NCBI RefSeq assembly: GCF_964355755.1
Contig: NC_092671.1
Location: forward strand, 12,132,501 to 12,196,500
DNA: 64,000 nt
DNA from: Antedon mediterranea
Taxonomy: Eukaryota > Echinodermata > Crinoidea > Comatulida > Antedonidae
Direction of reading: 5' to 3'
Made by a program: the position numbers and the translations under genes. Below the pieces are notes generated by a model, which saw only the letters and a list, made by a program, of their open reading frames with translations, had not been told where the DNA came from and searched no databases. Position 1 is the stretch's first letter, and every line of letters starts with the position of its first letter. Below are positions 1 through 10,160 of this stretch, piece by piece.

Positions 1-465
1 TCTGTCCTCTTTCGGGAGGGCTGGGCTGGGCTGTCTCCCGCGAGTTGGATCGGAGCGGGACTGTTCTCAGTGTCGTTTCGGTGCAGCTTTCGGCTGCGCA
101 GGTCCGGTCTCAACAGGCGCCCATGGTCGGTCAGCGAGGTCGGTAGCCCACCCGACCCGTCTTGAAACACGGACCAAGGAGTCTAACACGCCCGCGAGTC
201 GTAGAGACTTTGAAGCCCGAAGGCGCAATGAAAGTGAAGGCCAGTCCGTCTGGCCGAGGTGGGATCCCGTCGCTCGGCGGCGGGCGCACCACTGCCCCGT
301 CTCGATCGCTCTGTCGGCGAGGCGGAGGAGGAGCGTGTGCGTTAGGACCCGAAAGATGGTGAACTATGCCTGAGCAGGACGAAGCCAGAGGAAACTCTGG
401 TGGAAGTCCGCAGCGATTCTGACGTGCAAATCGATCGTCAAACTTGGGTATAGGGGCGAAAGACT

Positions 466-518
<53 letters not shown>

Positions 519-1666
519 CGCTCGAACGCAGTTTTATCTGGCAAAGCGAATGATTAGAGGCCTTGGGGCCGAAACGACCTCAACCTATTCTCAAACTTTA
601 AATTGGTAAGAAGTCCGACTCGCTCGATTGGAGCCGGGCGACGAATGCGAGTGCCCAGTGGGCCACTTTTGGTAAGCAGAACTGGCGCTGCGGGATGAAC
701 CGAACGCCGGGTTACGGCGCCCGATTGGGACGCTCATCAGATCCCAGAAAAGGTGTTGGTTGATACAGACAGCAGGACGGTGGCCATGGAAGTCTGAATC
801 CGCTAAGGAGTGTGAAACAGCTCACCTGCCGAATCAACTAGCCCTGAAAATGGATGTCGCTGAGCGTGCCGCCTATACCCGGCCGTCGGGGCAGAGGAGG
901 TAACGCCCGCCCGGGAGGTAAGCCCCGACGAGTAGGAGGGTCGCTGCGGTGAGCGTTGAAGCGTAGGGTTGTGAGCCCGCGTGGAGCCGCAGTGGGTGCA
1001 GATCTTGGTGGTAGTAGCAAATATTCAAGTGAGAGCCTTGAGGGCCGAGTGTGGAGAAGGGTTCCATGTGAACAGCCGTTGCACATGGGTCAGTCGATCC
1101 TAAGCTATAGGGTGTTCCGTTCCGAGCGGTGGCGTAGGCCTTTCGTGGGTCGCGCCCCTTATGCGAAAGGGAATCGGGTCAATATTCCCGAACCCGAAGG
1201 CGGAAGTCGCTGCCTCGCGCAGCCAGTGCTGCAAAGCAAACGAACTCGGAGACGCTGGCGGGAGCCCCGGGAAGAGTTGTCTTTTCTTTGTAAGGGTCGG
1301 GCCCCCTGGAATCGGTTCGCCCGGAGATAGGGGCTGCCGGCCCATAAAGCACCGCGGCTCTTGCGGTGTCCGGTGCGCTTCCGCTGGCTCTTGAAAATCC
1401 GAGAGACACCGACTGATTTTCGCCTCGGCTCGTACCCATAACCGCAGCCGGTCTCCAACGTGAATAGCCTCTGGCCGATAGAACAATGTAGGTAAGGGAA
1501 GTCGGCAAATTAGATCCGTAACTTCGGGAAAAGGATTGGCTCTAAGGGCTGGGTCGGTCGGGCCGGGGAGTGAAGCGGGACCGGGCGCGTGCCGTGGACC
1601 TTCCTGGCTTGGCGGTCTTTCGGGGTCGCTTCGGCCAAACAGCCAACTTAGAACTGGTACGGACAC

Positions 1667-1701
<35 letters not shown>

Positions 1702-1727
1702 CGACGTCCGCAACCATGGCATTGACG

Positions 1728-1761
<34 letters not shown>

Positions 1762-1802
1762 AGTGAAGACGAAGCGCGGGTAAACGGCGGGGGTGCTCTT
1801 AA
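1..1802 (+). rRNA. 28S rRNA fragment, 3'-truncated at the R2 site, probably a pseudogene copy
   Basis: Highly conserved large-subunit rRNA blocks run from the D3 region (around 163, 'cttgaaacacggaccaagga') through the block around 1010-1090, the 'ctggaa..ggttcgcc' block near 1300, and 'gatttctgcccagtgctctg' at 1733. The fragment enters the window already inside the gene. It stops at 'ctcttaa' (1796-1802), which is the upstream half of the R2 target site. Two things suggest a non-functional copy: about 7 bases are missing in the near-universal segment after 1770 ('gtgaag' runs almost directly into 'gaagcgcggg'), and about a dozen bases are missing between 'aacggcgg' and 'ctcttaa'. No 28S sequence resumes downstream. 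Short open frames on either strand here are shadows of rRNA. Confidence 0.9.
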
Positions 1803-4800
1803 GTCTAGATCCTCCCATCCTATGGAGCGCAAGGAGGAGACCCTTCACGGTAACACTATACATACGGTGTGTGAGGGAAGGACCGACTTGTGAGGATCTG
1901 GGAATAACGTCCTAAGTCTACCTTCACGAGGTAGGGGTTGTAAGCCAGTTGACTTGTTTAATTGGCGACGAACAGACTAGGGTGGCTGCTAATTAGGGCA
2001 CTGTCAGCGACTCTTTTACAGATCCTGCAACGTGAATGTCCCTGTACATCCAGTTGCCGATCACAAAAGATTCCAAAAGATGGCGAATATATAGAAATGA
2101 GAACCTACCGTACGTGTGTTCTTACCGTACCTCACTGGTCTAATTGGGGTTAATCTCCCGAGAGTTTAAAAACAAGTTGGTTTGTACACGTATATTTAAT
2201 TATATTCCCGGACTAGGGACCCGGCTTCATCTGTTGCAGGTGCAGATGGGGGTTGCGACACACTTGCAGGTACAGGAGCGGGTATGCACGTCTCCTGTAT
2301 TTGATTCTCCCGCATGCAGGACGGCCGATAGGTCAACCGTGCAGCAGGTTGCTGCATATAACGTACGACGCCACAGCATGAACTATAGAGACGCTCCGGT
2401 GTCTTTAGATGAATGCTCGTGCTATAGTCAGTCGGGAGGCGGTGGCGCCCGTTTTCTTCATAAGGAAATAAACGACCGCGTTCGGAAGGGTGCCTTTCGT
2501 CCACTAAATTGCATACTGTACGGGAGTCGAGTCTGGCGCTGGGACAGGTCGATTCCGAAGGAGAACCTAGCACAAAATCAGTGCTGACAATGTCCTTCCG
2601 GCATTGTGAGTTTAGAAGTCATAAGCATCCTGTAATAGACGGGCACAACATCCCACCGTCAAGTCTTCTTCAAATAAGAACTCCATTTGAGGATTTATCT
2701 TTACCTGAGAGCGCTCAGGATATACCTGTTGTCCGTTCTGCTGATAGTAGAAAGGAGGTAGAGAACAACCCGGTTGTGGTAGTACCTGTCCCATGTGTAA
2801 CACCGGTTATACAGAAATAAGAAAATTGACCACTCACCTACACAAGCATACCGATGCGAGTGTACTATTTAAATGCGGAAATGTGGGAAGTTTTCCAAAA
2901 CGGGGCACGGTGCTACCATACACTACGCAAAATGTAGTATATTGGAACAACCTACTACCGCCCAGGTGTTAGACTTTGTCTGCTCCTGTGGCAACGCATT
3001 TAAGACTAAACGGGTCTCTCCCAGCATGAAAGGCACCGACACCCTATCCTGCGTAATTTAAAGAGGGTGGAAGCTCAACAGGCGGAAGTAGAGGGGAAGA
3101 GATTGCAAAGGGCAAAGAATAGCAAAAGATCTAACAAGTCAATCTGGTCAGATGAAGAAGTTGAAAAACTAATTTATCTGAACTCTGAATTGCAGGGGTC
3201 CAGACAGATCAATAGTGACATTGCTAAACAGCTGTTATCGAAAACGAACAAGCAGGTGAGTGACAAAGGACGTGCACTAGGGCTACTTTTCGGTCCAAAG
3301 GCAAAATCAGCTGTTCCCTGTCATCCGAGTTCCAATGCCAAAAAGACCACAGCGAAAAGAGGAAATTCCAAAGGAGCCTTTCGAAGAGGCCTTAATATCT
3401 GCTACGGGGCAGATAGCAAATACAGAGTTGGGAAATCTTGTGCTAACATCATTTAGTCGAGCCATTGAGAAAAGTTCAGACGCGAGCGGTTACGATAAGA
3501 TAAAAGGGAAGCTCCAACGGGTTGCTACCAATAAGAGATTAAAAGTACGAAAGAGGAGTAACCGAAAACCACGGAGGCGGTCAGCAAAGAAGGCAAGCGG
3601 CTTTCAGTACATGCAGCGGCAGTACTATAGGGACAGGAAAAAGCTGGCAATAGAAATTCTGGATCAAAAAACGGGTGGCGAGTGTCCTTTAAAAGTGGAT
3701 GAAATCCATGAGGTGTATAGAGACAGATTTTCAGCTAGTTCGGCTGAAGTCGATCTCAGTCATCTGCCTCCGCCCAAGGCAAGGGTAGACAATAAAAATT
3801 TATTGTTGCCATTTACGGTGGTGGAAGTGAATACAGCCATAAAGGCCACAAAAACAGCAACGGCTGGTCCAGATAAGGTTACTCTCGAGGACCTAAAATG
3901 AAAACCGTTCAATTTTGTTGCCAAAAGGAAGTGGCGACTCCGATTCCATCAATGATTGGCGACCCTTGACTATTTCTTCTATCGTGCTCAGACTATACAC
4001 ACGAATTCTGGCGAGTCGACTCCAAAAGGCTTCTGGATGCAATGAAAATATCACCCTGCTAACCGACATTATTCAGGAGGCAAAGAATCGTGGACAACAT
4101 CTTTCGGTAGTGTTCCTTGATTTGGCAAAGGCCTTCGACACAATTTCACATGAACATGTGTTCGAGGGTCTTAGAAGGTTTGGAGTGCACGAGCATTTCA
4201 TCGGTATGGTTAAAGACATGTACACCGGTACATGTACGTCATTCAAGGTACCAGATGGAACCACGGACCCCATCGAAATGAGTAGAGGTGTGCATGATCC
4301 CATGTCACCTATCCTGTTCAACATTGCAATGGACCCTCTCCTGTGCGCCTTGGAGGCTAGTGGGCAAGGGTGGAAGCTAAATAACACCACAGCCAGCACT
4401 TCATTAGCATACGCAGATGATACTGCCTTGTGACAGTTCTGAAGGAATGCTTGCACTCCTAAAGATTGTCGAACAGTTTTGTCTTCTGACTGGTATGAAC
4501 ATCAATGCCAGTAAAAGTGCAGCGTTCTCGATAGAACCTTTGCATAAAACGTATGCTCTAAACATGACCCGTTCTTTTCAGGTCGACTCAGAAACACTAT
4601 ACCATGGGTTGAACCAGGTACCAGTAATGGATATCTTGGAGCACTATTCGATCCTTGGAATGGCCTGGAAAAATTTGAGAGCGTATCTACATTAGATACA
4701 TGGTGCAAACGTTTTAACAAAGCATTTCTCAAACCCCGTCAGAAAATGGATATTCTAGTTAGCTTTGTTATACAAGGTTGCATAATCTAGGCCGGTGCCT

Positions 4801-5500
4801 AGATTCGTCCGATCATTTTGTTCGTAGCTGGGCGGAAGGTAAAGGATTCGCCGATCGAATTCAAAAGCTCGCTACTAAATGGAAGCTTGACATTCCACAC
4901 CGAAAGAAGCTTAATCGCAAATGGAAAGAGGAAAGACAACGCAACGCCGCTCAAGGATCGCAAGGCATTGGTGTAGAAACCTGGAAGGGATCGAAAGTTT
5001 CAAATCACTGGATTTCAAAACGATCATTCCTAAAAGAAGGGGAGTACATATCAGCATTGTTACTGCGAAGCAACACCTATCCTACTAGAGAAGCCGTTTC
5101 CAGAGGTAGAGAAGGAAGAGATGTGCGATGTACGAGCCTACGTTTAAAGTTCCAACGGGAACTTTAAAACCCGATATTTTACTGGTTAAGGATGATCGCG
5201 CTCTGATTGTGGTCCCCACGGTGGTATGGGAAAAAGATCTCAAAATACAGTTGTTTGATACCACAGGTGAGGAACTCGACCGGGGCCGAACAAGTGACTG
5301 TTATACCAGTAGTGATTGGAGCTAGAGGCACAAAACAAACGCAATTGTTAAAGCTCTTAACCTAAGAAAGTCAGTTATGGAACAGATTACCTTAAAAGTC
5401 TTGTGCGATACAATCCAATTATTTGCTGCATTCATGGATTGTTAACCATGATAAGGAATGTGTACTTGTGGTTAGTCCATTTTAATTTAACATGAAGGAG
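1803..5500 (+). mobile_element. R2 non-LTR retrotransposon, decayed, in sense with 28S
   Basis: R2 elements insert sequence-specifically into 28S rDNA between TTAA and GGTAGCC. This insert begins directly after the conserved 'ctcttaa' and lies in rRNA sense, as expected. It carries the R2 domain order: N-terminal zinc fingers (from 2787), a Myb-like domain (about 3140-3290), reverse transcriptase (about 3780-4470) and a C-terminal restriction-like endonuclease (about 5130-5300). 1803-2780 looks like 5' UTR and N-terminal coding sequence that I cannot resolve; 5327-5500 is 3' UTR. The usual 3' 28S flank is missing: the element runs straight into a 9-bp tandem repeat. Several internal deletions and frameshifts make it inactive. 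Confidence 0.9.
2787..5325 (+). pseudogene. R2 protein pseudogene (zinc fingers, Myb, RT, endonuclease)
   Basis: The reading frame must be changed several times to follow the protein. Seen in order: a CCHH finger starting CPMC at 2787, a CCHC finger starting CRKCGKF near 2873, and a third finger whose half after KTKR (about 3010) is recovered only after a one-base frame change, giving LSQHERHRHP. Then a Myb-like stretch around 3145 (WSDEEVEKLI), a basic linker, RT blocks (NDWRPLTISS near 3945; FLDLAKAFD near 4115) and the catalytic YADD at 4410-4421. The canonical GVKQGDP block reads GVHDP, so residues are lost. The endonuclease shows KPDIL and VVPTVVWE; the acidic residue normally in the second motif appears as V. 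Family assignment is secure, inactivation nearly so. Confidence 0.88.
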
Positions 5501-5667
5501 GACCGCATTGACCGCATTGACCGCATTGACCGCATTGACCGCATTGACCGCATTGACCGCATTGACCGCATTGACCGCATTGACCGCATTGACCGCATTG
5601 ACCGCATTGACCGCATTGACCGCATTAACCGCATTAACCGCATTAACCGCATTAACCGCATTAACCG
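5501..5667 (+). repeat. 9-bp tandem repeat (gaccgcatt)n, about 18 units
   Basis: About 14 units of gaccgcatt are followed by 4-5 units of aaccgcatt, so a G-to-A variant is confined to the 3' block. It abuts the R2 3' end exactly where 28S sequence would be expected. The open frames through it (repeated Asp-Arg-Ile, or Thr-Ala-Leu) are a consequence of a 9-bp period. Confidence 0.95.
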
Positions 5668-5724
5668 GGTTTGTTTTTTTGTTTTTTTTTTAAATCTTTA
5701 TTTATTTTAAGCTAAACCCAACCG

Positions 5725-6003
5725 GACCCGGCTAGGTTAGGTTAGGTTAGGTTAGGCTAGGTAAGGCTAGGCTAGGCTAGGCCCGACCCGGCTCAGCCCG
5801 CTTAAGCTCGCGCCGTCTGTAGCCTAGGCCGCGCGATATGATTTTTTTTTCTTCAATATTAGCCGGTGATAATGTTGATTTTTTTAGTTCCCATTTTTTC
5901 CGGCCTCCGTTGCCAACCTGAGCGTAGGCTAGGCTAGGCTAGGCAAGGCTGGTTTTCATTTCTTTTTCAATTAGTCCGCGCGATATATATTCGTTCGGCT
6001 AGG
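5725..6003. repeat. Degenerate ggcta/ggtta pentanucleotide repeats
   Basis: Runs of 'ggttaggtta' and 'ggctaggcta' at 5733-5782 and 5925-5955 sit among GC-rich and poly-T stretches. A block 'cccgcttaagctcgcgccgt' at 5798 recurs with few changes at 6899, so the inverted-repeat element at 6004-6899 lies between direct repeats. No coding signal. Confidence 0.8.
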
Positions 6004-6899
6004 CCCGGCCGCGATTTTTTTTTTCGTACATAAGTTGGGGACCCCTTCATGAAACGTCACAAAATAAACATGAATAATTCATCAGTTAAATTTGTTGTTC
6101 CGTGTGCACCCAAGCGTATAGCAACAAGAAGTGATTACACAACTGCGATACGATACTTTCTACAGTAGGCCTAGGATTCTAAGTAAATTCACGTGATTGC
6201 CTTCGCGCACTCTTCTTCACACAAAATGTGTCGAGTCGAGGCTAATCGACAGCTAGGCAAGTACGGCAAGACATTAAACTAAGTAGTAATTCATTGGACA
6301 TAGCCCAAAGAAAGCTTAGACCCACAAGAATAAAGAATGTGTATAATTTGTGTACTGTGTTTTTTTAATTCTGCTATTTTATTATCAAACAATATGCATG
6401 TACTCAAAGGAACTTTAAAAATGCGCGTATATGAACACATGAGATGGGAAGATTTGACCCACGAGAATAAAAATGTATACACTATAGTGTAACTATCTTT
6501 GGTCATACCTAACACACACACGTCACACACACCCACACAGCTACTACTAGAATAGACATGGGTTTAGAGACTAATAATTAGGCCTAATAGTATTAATAGA
6601 AACTATAGTTTTAACACGTAATTCTTTAGTAAAAAATTATATTGAAAACACCATAAACTAAAGGCTGATTATTTCGACAATCCACACAAAACGCCGCTAT
6701 TCTTCTATGAAATCGCACGCCGCAACAACAGCGGAGATAGGCCTAGAATCGTACCGCACTTGTGTAATCACTTCTTGTTGCTATACGCTTGGGTGCACAC
6801 GGAACAAGAAAATTTAATTGATGAATTATTCATGTTTATTTTGTGACGTTTCATGAGGGGGTCCCCAACTTATGTACGAAAAAAAAAATCGCGGCCCGG
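6004..6899. mobile_element. Foldback / long-TIR non-autonomous DNA element
   Basis: The left arm (about 6004-6165) and right arm (about 6735-6899) are inverted copies over roughly 160 bases with few mismatches. Both include 'gtacataagttggggacccc', the stretch around 'tgtgcacccaagcgtatagc', and 'caagaagtgattacacaa'. The 570-bp interior has no convincing coding capacity. Superfamily is not identifiable without matching target-site duplications. Confidence 0.85.
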
Positions 6900-7108
6900 C
6901 CCGCCTAAGCTCGCACCGTCTGTAGCCTATGCTAGGCTAGCCTAGGCCTGGTCTCTGATCTGATCAATGATAGAGATCACCAAGAGATTTAAATTGTTCT
7001 CACGCGAGAACAATTAATTCATAGTTTGGAAAAATGTCAGTTCGTATGTGTAGTGGTAGTGTAACAATCAATCTAACAATTTCCCTTGCAATTATGATTT
7101 TGGTTTAG

Positions 7109-7395
7109 GCGATGCATGTAACCTTTCGTCTGAACCAAATAAAACTTGTGTGTACATGGTGATAGGTGATGATAATGGTGATTACCAATGTATTATGAAA
7201 GTAAATACCAGTATGTGTTTGTTTAAAGATTAACATACTATTCCATTGTTTGCTTTTCTGAGCGAAGATATAATTATCCTAATTGTTATATTACGTATAT
7301 TCTATTTTCTAGAGCTTCCTATGCTTTTCGTCAGTAGAGGAGATCGTAGGAGCAAAACAGTTTTAACAGTTTTGCAAGCATTAATTAAAGACTAG
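7109..7395 (+). pseudogene. Paralogue of the secreted peptide gene at 8350, exons 2 and 3 only
   Basis: Exon 2 (7109-7210) follows an AG acceptor and ends before GTATGT, in the same phase as exon 2 of the downstream gene. It shares the motif DNGDYQC (downstream: GNGDYEC). Exon 3 (7313-7395) shares LFVSRGD with MFVSWGD and ends in TAG. The conceptual mature part has three cysteines. No signal-peptide exon could be found: an ATG at 7034 opens a short hydrophobic frame that hits TAG just before exon 2, and a 900-bp transposon lies immediately upstream. It is either a gene with an unrecognised first exon or, more likely, a 5'-truncated copy. Confidence 0.55.
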
Positions 7396-8349
7396 TTAGC
7401 ATGAGAAGAAATGCATTTGTAAAATGTATTGAAATGTATTATGGCAAGAAATAAATGCAAAAAACATGATATGATATTGATTGTTTTTCCTATATTGTTA
7501 TTGTCATAAAATATGAAAGTACAATAATGTGTTTCTTTCTACATAGTGGTATGAACGTACTTATTTTACACATTTTATATATTTTTAAAACTGTATCTAA
7601 TCTATATTTCTAAATTATAGGATTACCAATTAAATTACAATGCATTTCTATAACTTAGTTAAAATTATAGCCTAAGGATTTTAAATGATTTAAATTTGAA
7701 CCGTTTTCCTTTTCTACATATTGAGCAAATAACAACCATACATTTAAAACAGACGAACTATTAATGACATATAAAATATACTAATGCTCAAGTCTCAAGG
7801 TTAAAGTGTAATTTCAATAAACTCACTCGGTTTGAAATTTGTTAGGACACTTTTTTAAATCACTCATAATAGTACGCTATCTCGAATATAATTTATACAA
7901 ATCGTTTTGAAATTGCAAGAATTAAAATAACAAACAGAATAATTAAAATGTTTGATGAAAAGCTGTTATACTAACTATTTAATTGAGTCAATAAAAATAA
8001 ATAAATATATAATGTAAATTTACCTTGAAAATGTTGTATTTATCACCAAATAAAAAATTCTGGAATTAAAATCGTTTTATTAACATGAACATATTATTCG
8101 CTTTGAACATTTTAACTATAACAGACCGGTCGGCAATTGGAACCGCAATTCTATCAGGTAGGCCATGTACAAATTATTTCTTGTACTTTTTTAACTACAG
8201 AATGATTAGCAGGCTACACTACAAGACAAATAACTATTCCAAAAAAATAGACTAAAGAGAAAGCGAAAGTTAATGTGAATAGGTCGGGTTTAAATAGATA
8301 ATAATAATAATAGGAACTTTCGGATTTTATTTATTTTTTTTTTTAGAAA
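7396..8349. other. AT-rich spacer, probably promoter and 5' UTR intron of the peptide gene
   Basis: No coding signal seen. A polypyrimidine tract ending in TTTAG lies only three bases before the ATG at 8350, so at least part of this spacer is likely an intron in the 5' UTR of the next gene. AATAAA-like signals around 7449 could end the 7.1-7.4 kb copy. Confidence 0.5.
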
Positions 8350-9219
8350 ATGGCTCGTCGAGTTTGTATTGCTTTAGCATTGTTGTTCGTAATGTTTGCA
8401 TTTGCGAAGAGCGACGGTTTGTAAATTCTGTATTCTTTATTTGTTATTTATCAAGCAACATTGTGCGAGAAAAATAAATATATAAAATGTCTCTTTCCAC
8501 TGAATTTCCTGCAATTGTCTTACTAACTATACTTTTCCAGTATTCAGAATGTCTTCAACATTAATTGCTTTTTGTTTTTTTTTTTAATATTAATTGTTCT
8601 CACACTGCCGCGTTATCTTACATTGCATTTGTGTTGCTTTTTTGATGATATTGATTAAACTCTGAAGAATTGTACCGAAATTAGCAAGTTGTCCTAAATT
8701 CCACAACCTCTAGATTACCTTGCTGGTTCATACTTCAAGATGACCGAGCTTGTGATGATTGCTAACTAATCTAACTAAGGTAAAAAAAGACTCACGTGAG
8801 AGTCCCACGCAAGGACCATTACGTCATGTATATAAATGTTGGTAAGCCTAAAACAAAGCAAAAACAATGCGCATTAGCAAATCATCCGTTAATTATAATT
8901 ATGTTTTGATTTAGAAGGAGAAACAAATCCATGTGATGTATGTAAATCCATTGCCAATTCAATTTGTAATGATAAAGGAAATGGCGATTACGAATGTCTG
9001 ACTGTTGGTATGTGTATGTATGGTTTGATAGTTTATTTTTAAAATTTGATTTAGATAGTTATTTTCATTATTTATTGTTTGTTTATAAGCTCAAGTATAG
9101 TGTGATCTAGCTTTTTTAAATTCAGTCATCACAGTAGGACGAATTTTTTCTTTTCAGAGACTCGACCCGAACTTATGAATTCCATGTTTGTCAGTTGGGG
9201 AGATAGTCTTCATGACTAA
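8350..9219 (+). CDS. Small secreted cysteine-containing peptide, three coding exons
   Basis: I join 8350-8416, 8915-9007 and 9158-9219. All junctions are GT/AG, both introns are phase 1, and the sum is 222 bases: 73 residues plus stop. Exon 1 encodes a textbook signal peptide (MARR, then VCIALALLFVMFAFA), with cleavage likely after AKS. The mature peptide of about 50 residues has four cysteines, CxxC-x7-C-x9-C, within NPCDVC and GNGDYEC, and ends MFVSWGDSLHD. It should be exported. I do not recognise the family: an antimicrobial, signalling or venom-type peptide are all possible from size and cysteines alone. A poly(A) signal lies 90 bases downstream. A diverged copy lies 1 kb upstream. Confidence 0.72.
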
Positions 9220-9309
9220 CTACAAGCACCAGTAATGGTGCCATTATTAAGGAAAGTCAACATAACAATGTGCTTTGAATGATAATACTTGTGTGGAATA
9301 TGTTCCACC

Positions 9310-9315
9310 AATAAA
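9310..9315 (+). promoter_or_regulatory. Poly(A) signal AATAAA of the secreted peptide gene
   Basis: Perfect AATAAA 91 bases after the stop codon of the three-exon peptide gene. Confidence 0.55.
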
Positions 9316-10160
9316 GTTAATTAAATTGTGGCAAGAAAATAAAATGATATAAATTGTCAATCACTGTGTAATTTTTCTAATTATATATAATTAAACTAAT
9401 AATATTGATAAGGAATTCAGAGTAACAGTAAAACTTCTATTTGTATCATATTCATACGCCATACAGCTAATGTAAAGTGAAAGTCTTTCGTCACAGTGCC
9501 TCGTGCATTAAAGAAGCAAATTTGCTGAGAGGAAAGTGGCTTCCACACGATGCGAGCATCAGTATGGAATTAATATTTCCACGTCGACTATGCCCACTGC
9601 TACCTTTTTACGTCATTTTTATGATATGCGCATGCGCTAGGCGACTGGCATGTCGACTGGCGAATCTGAGCACCTGTTCAGTGGCATTTTGACGTTCGCT
9701 CTCTGCTCTCTGACATGAGTACGAGTGGACGTGTAACGTAACACTGAAAATGTTTACCAAAATCATGGCAGAGAATGTGTCGCGATGATTTTCTGAGAAT
9801 GTGAAGTGAATTTCAGTCAAATTATATTTGCAAACTGTGAATTATTGATTTTTTTTTTATTTCATTCATATGGCGCTTTTTACAGTGCCTGACAGTACAG
9901 AACAAACATCAAAAATATTAAATAAAAAATGCAAGAAACACAAGATATACAACATCAAAAACCTAAAAATAAAAAATATAAGATACAAAAAAGAAATCAG
10001 GCCTGCCATGGATACTGACGTCATCGGACGAGTCACTTATCATCCCACACTGTAAACGGATCTTAAGTTTATTTTTGAAAGTGAGGGTGACTTACAAATT
10101 TTAATGGGCAGTTCGTTCTAATATTGAGGTCCGAGTACCGAAAACGAACTGCTACTAGTT
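9316..10160. other. Intergenic, no supported gene
   Basis: Short overlapping frames near 9477-9820 lie on both strands and show no family resemblance or splice structure. I see nothing further. Confidence 0.6.

Noticed and set aside
838-1666. Overlapping open frames on both strands (up to 188 codons)
   Set aside because: They lie inside 28S rRNA; GC-rich rRNA yields chance frames.
5492-5710. Open frames of repeated Asp-Arg-Ile or Thr-Ala-Leu
   Set aside because: Any 9-bp tandem repeat stays open in frame; no start context, promoter or unique domain.
5733-5782. ggtta repeats as telomeric sequence
   Set aside because: Only a few units, mixed with ggcta and ggtaa variants, next to rDNA and transposons; more likely simple repeat decay.
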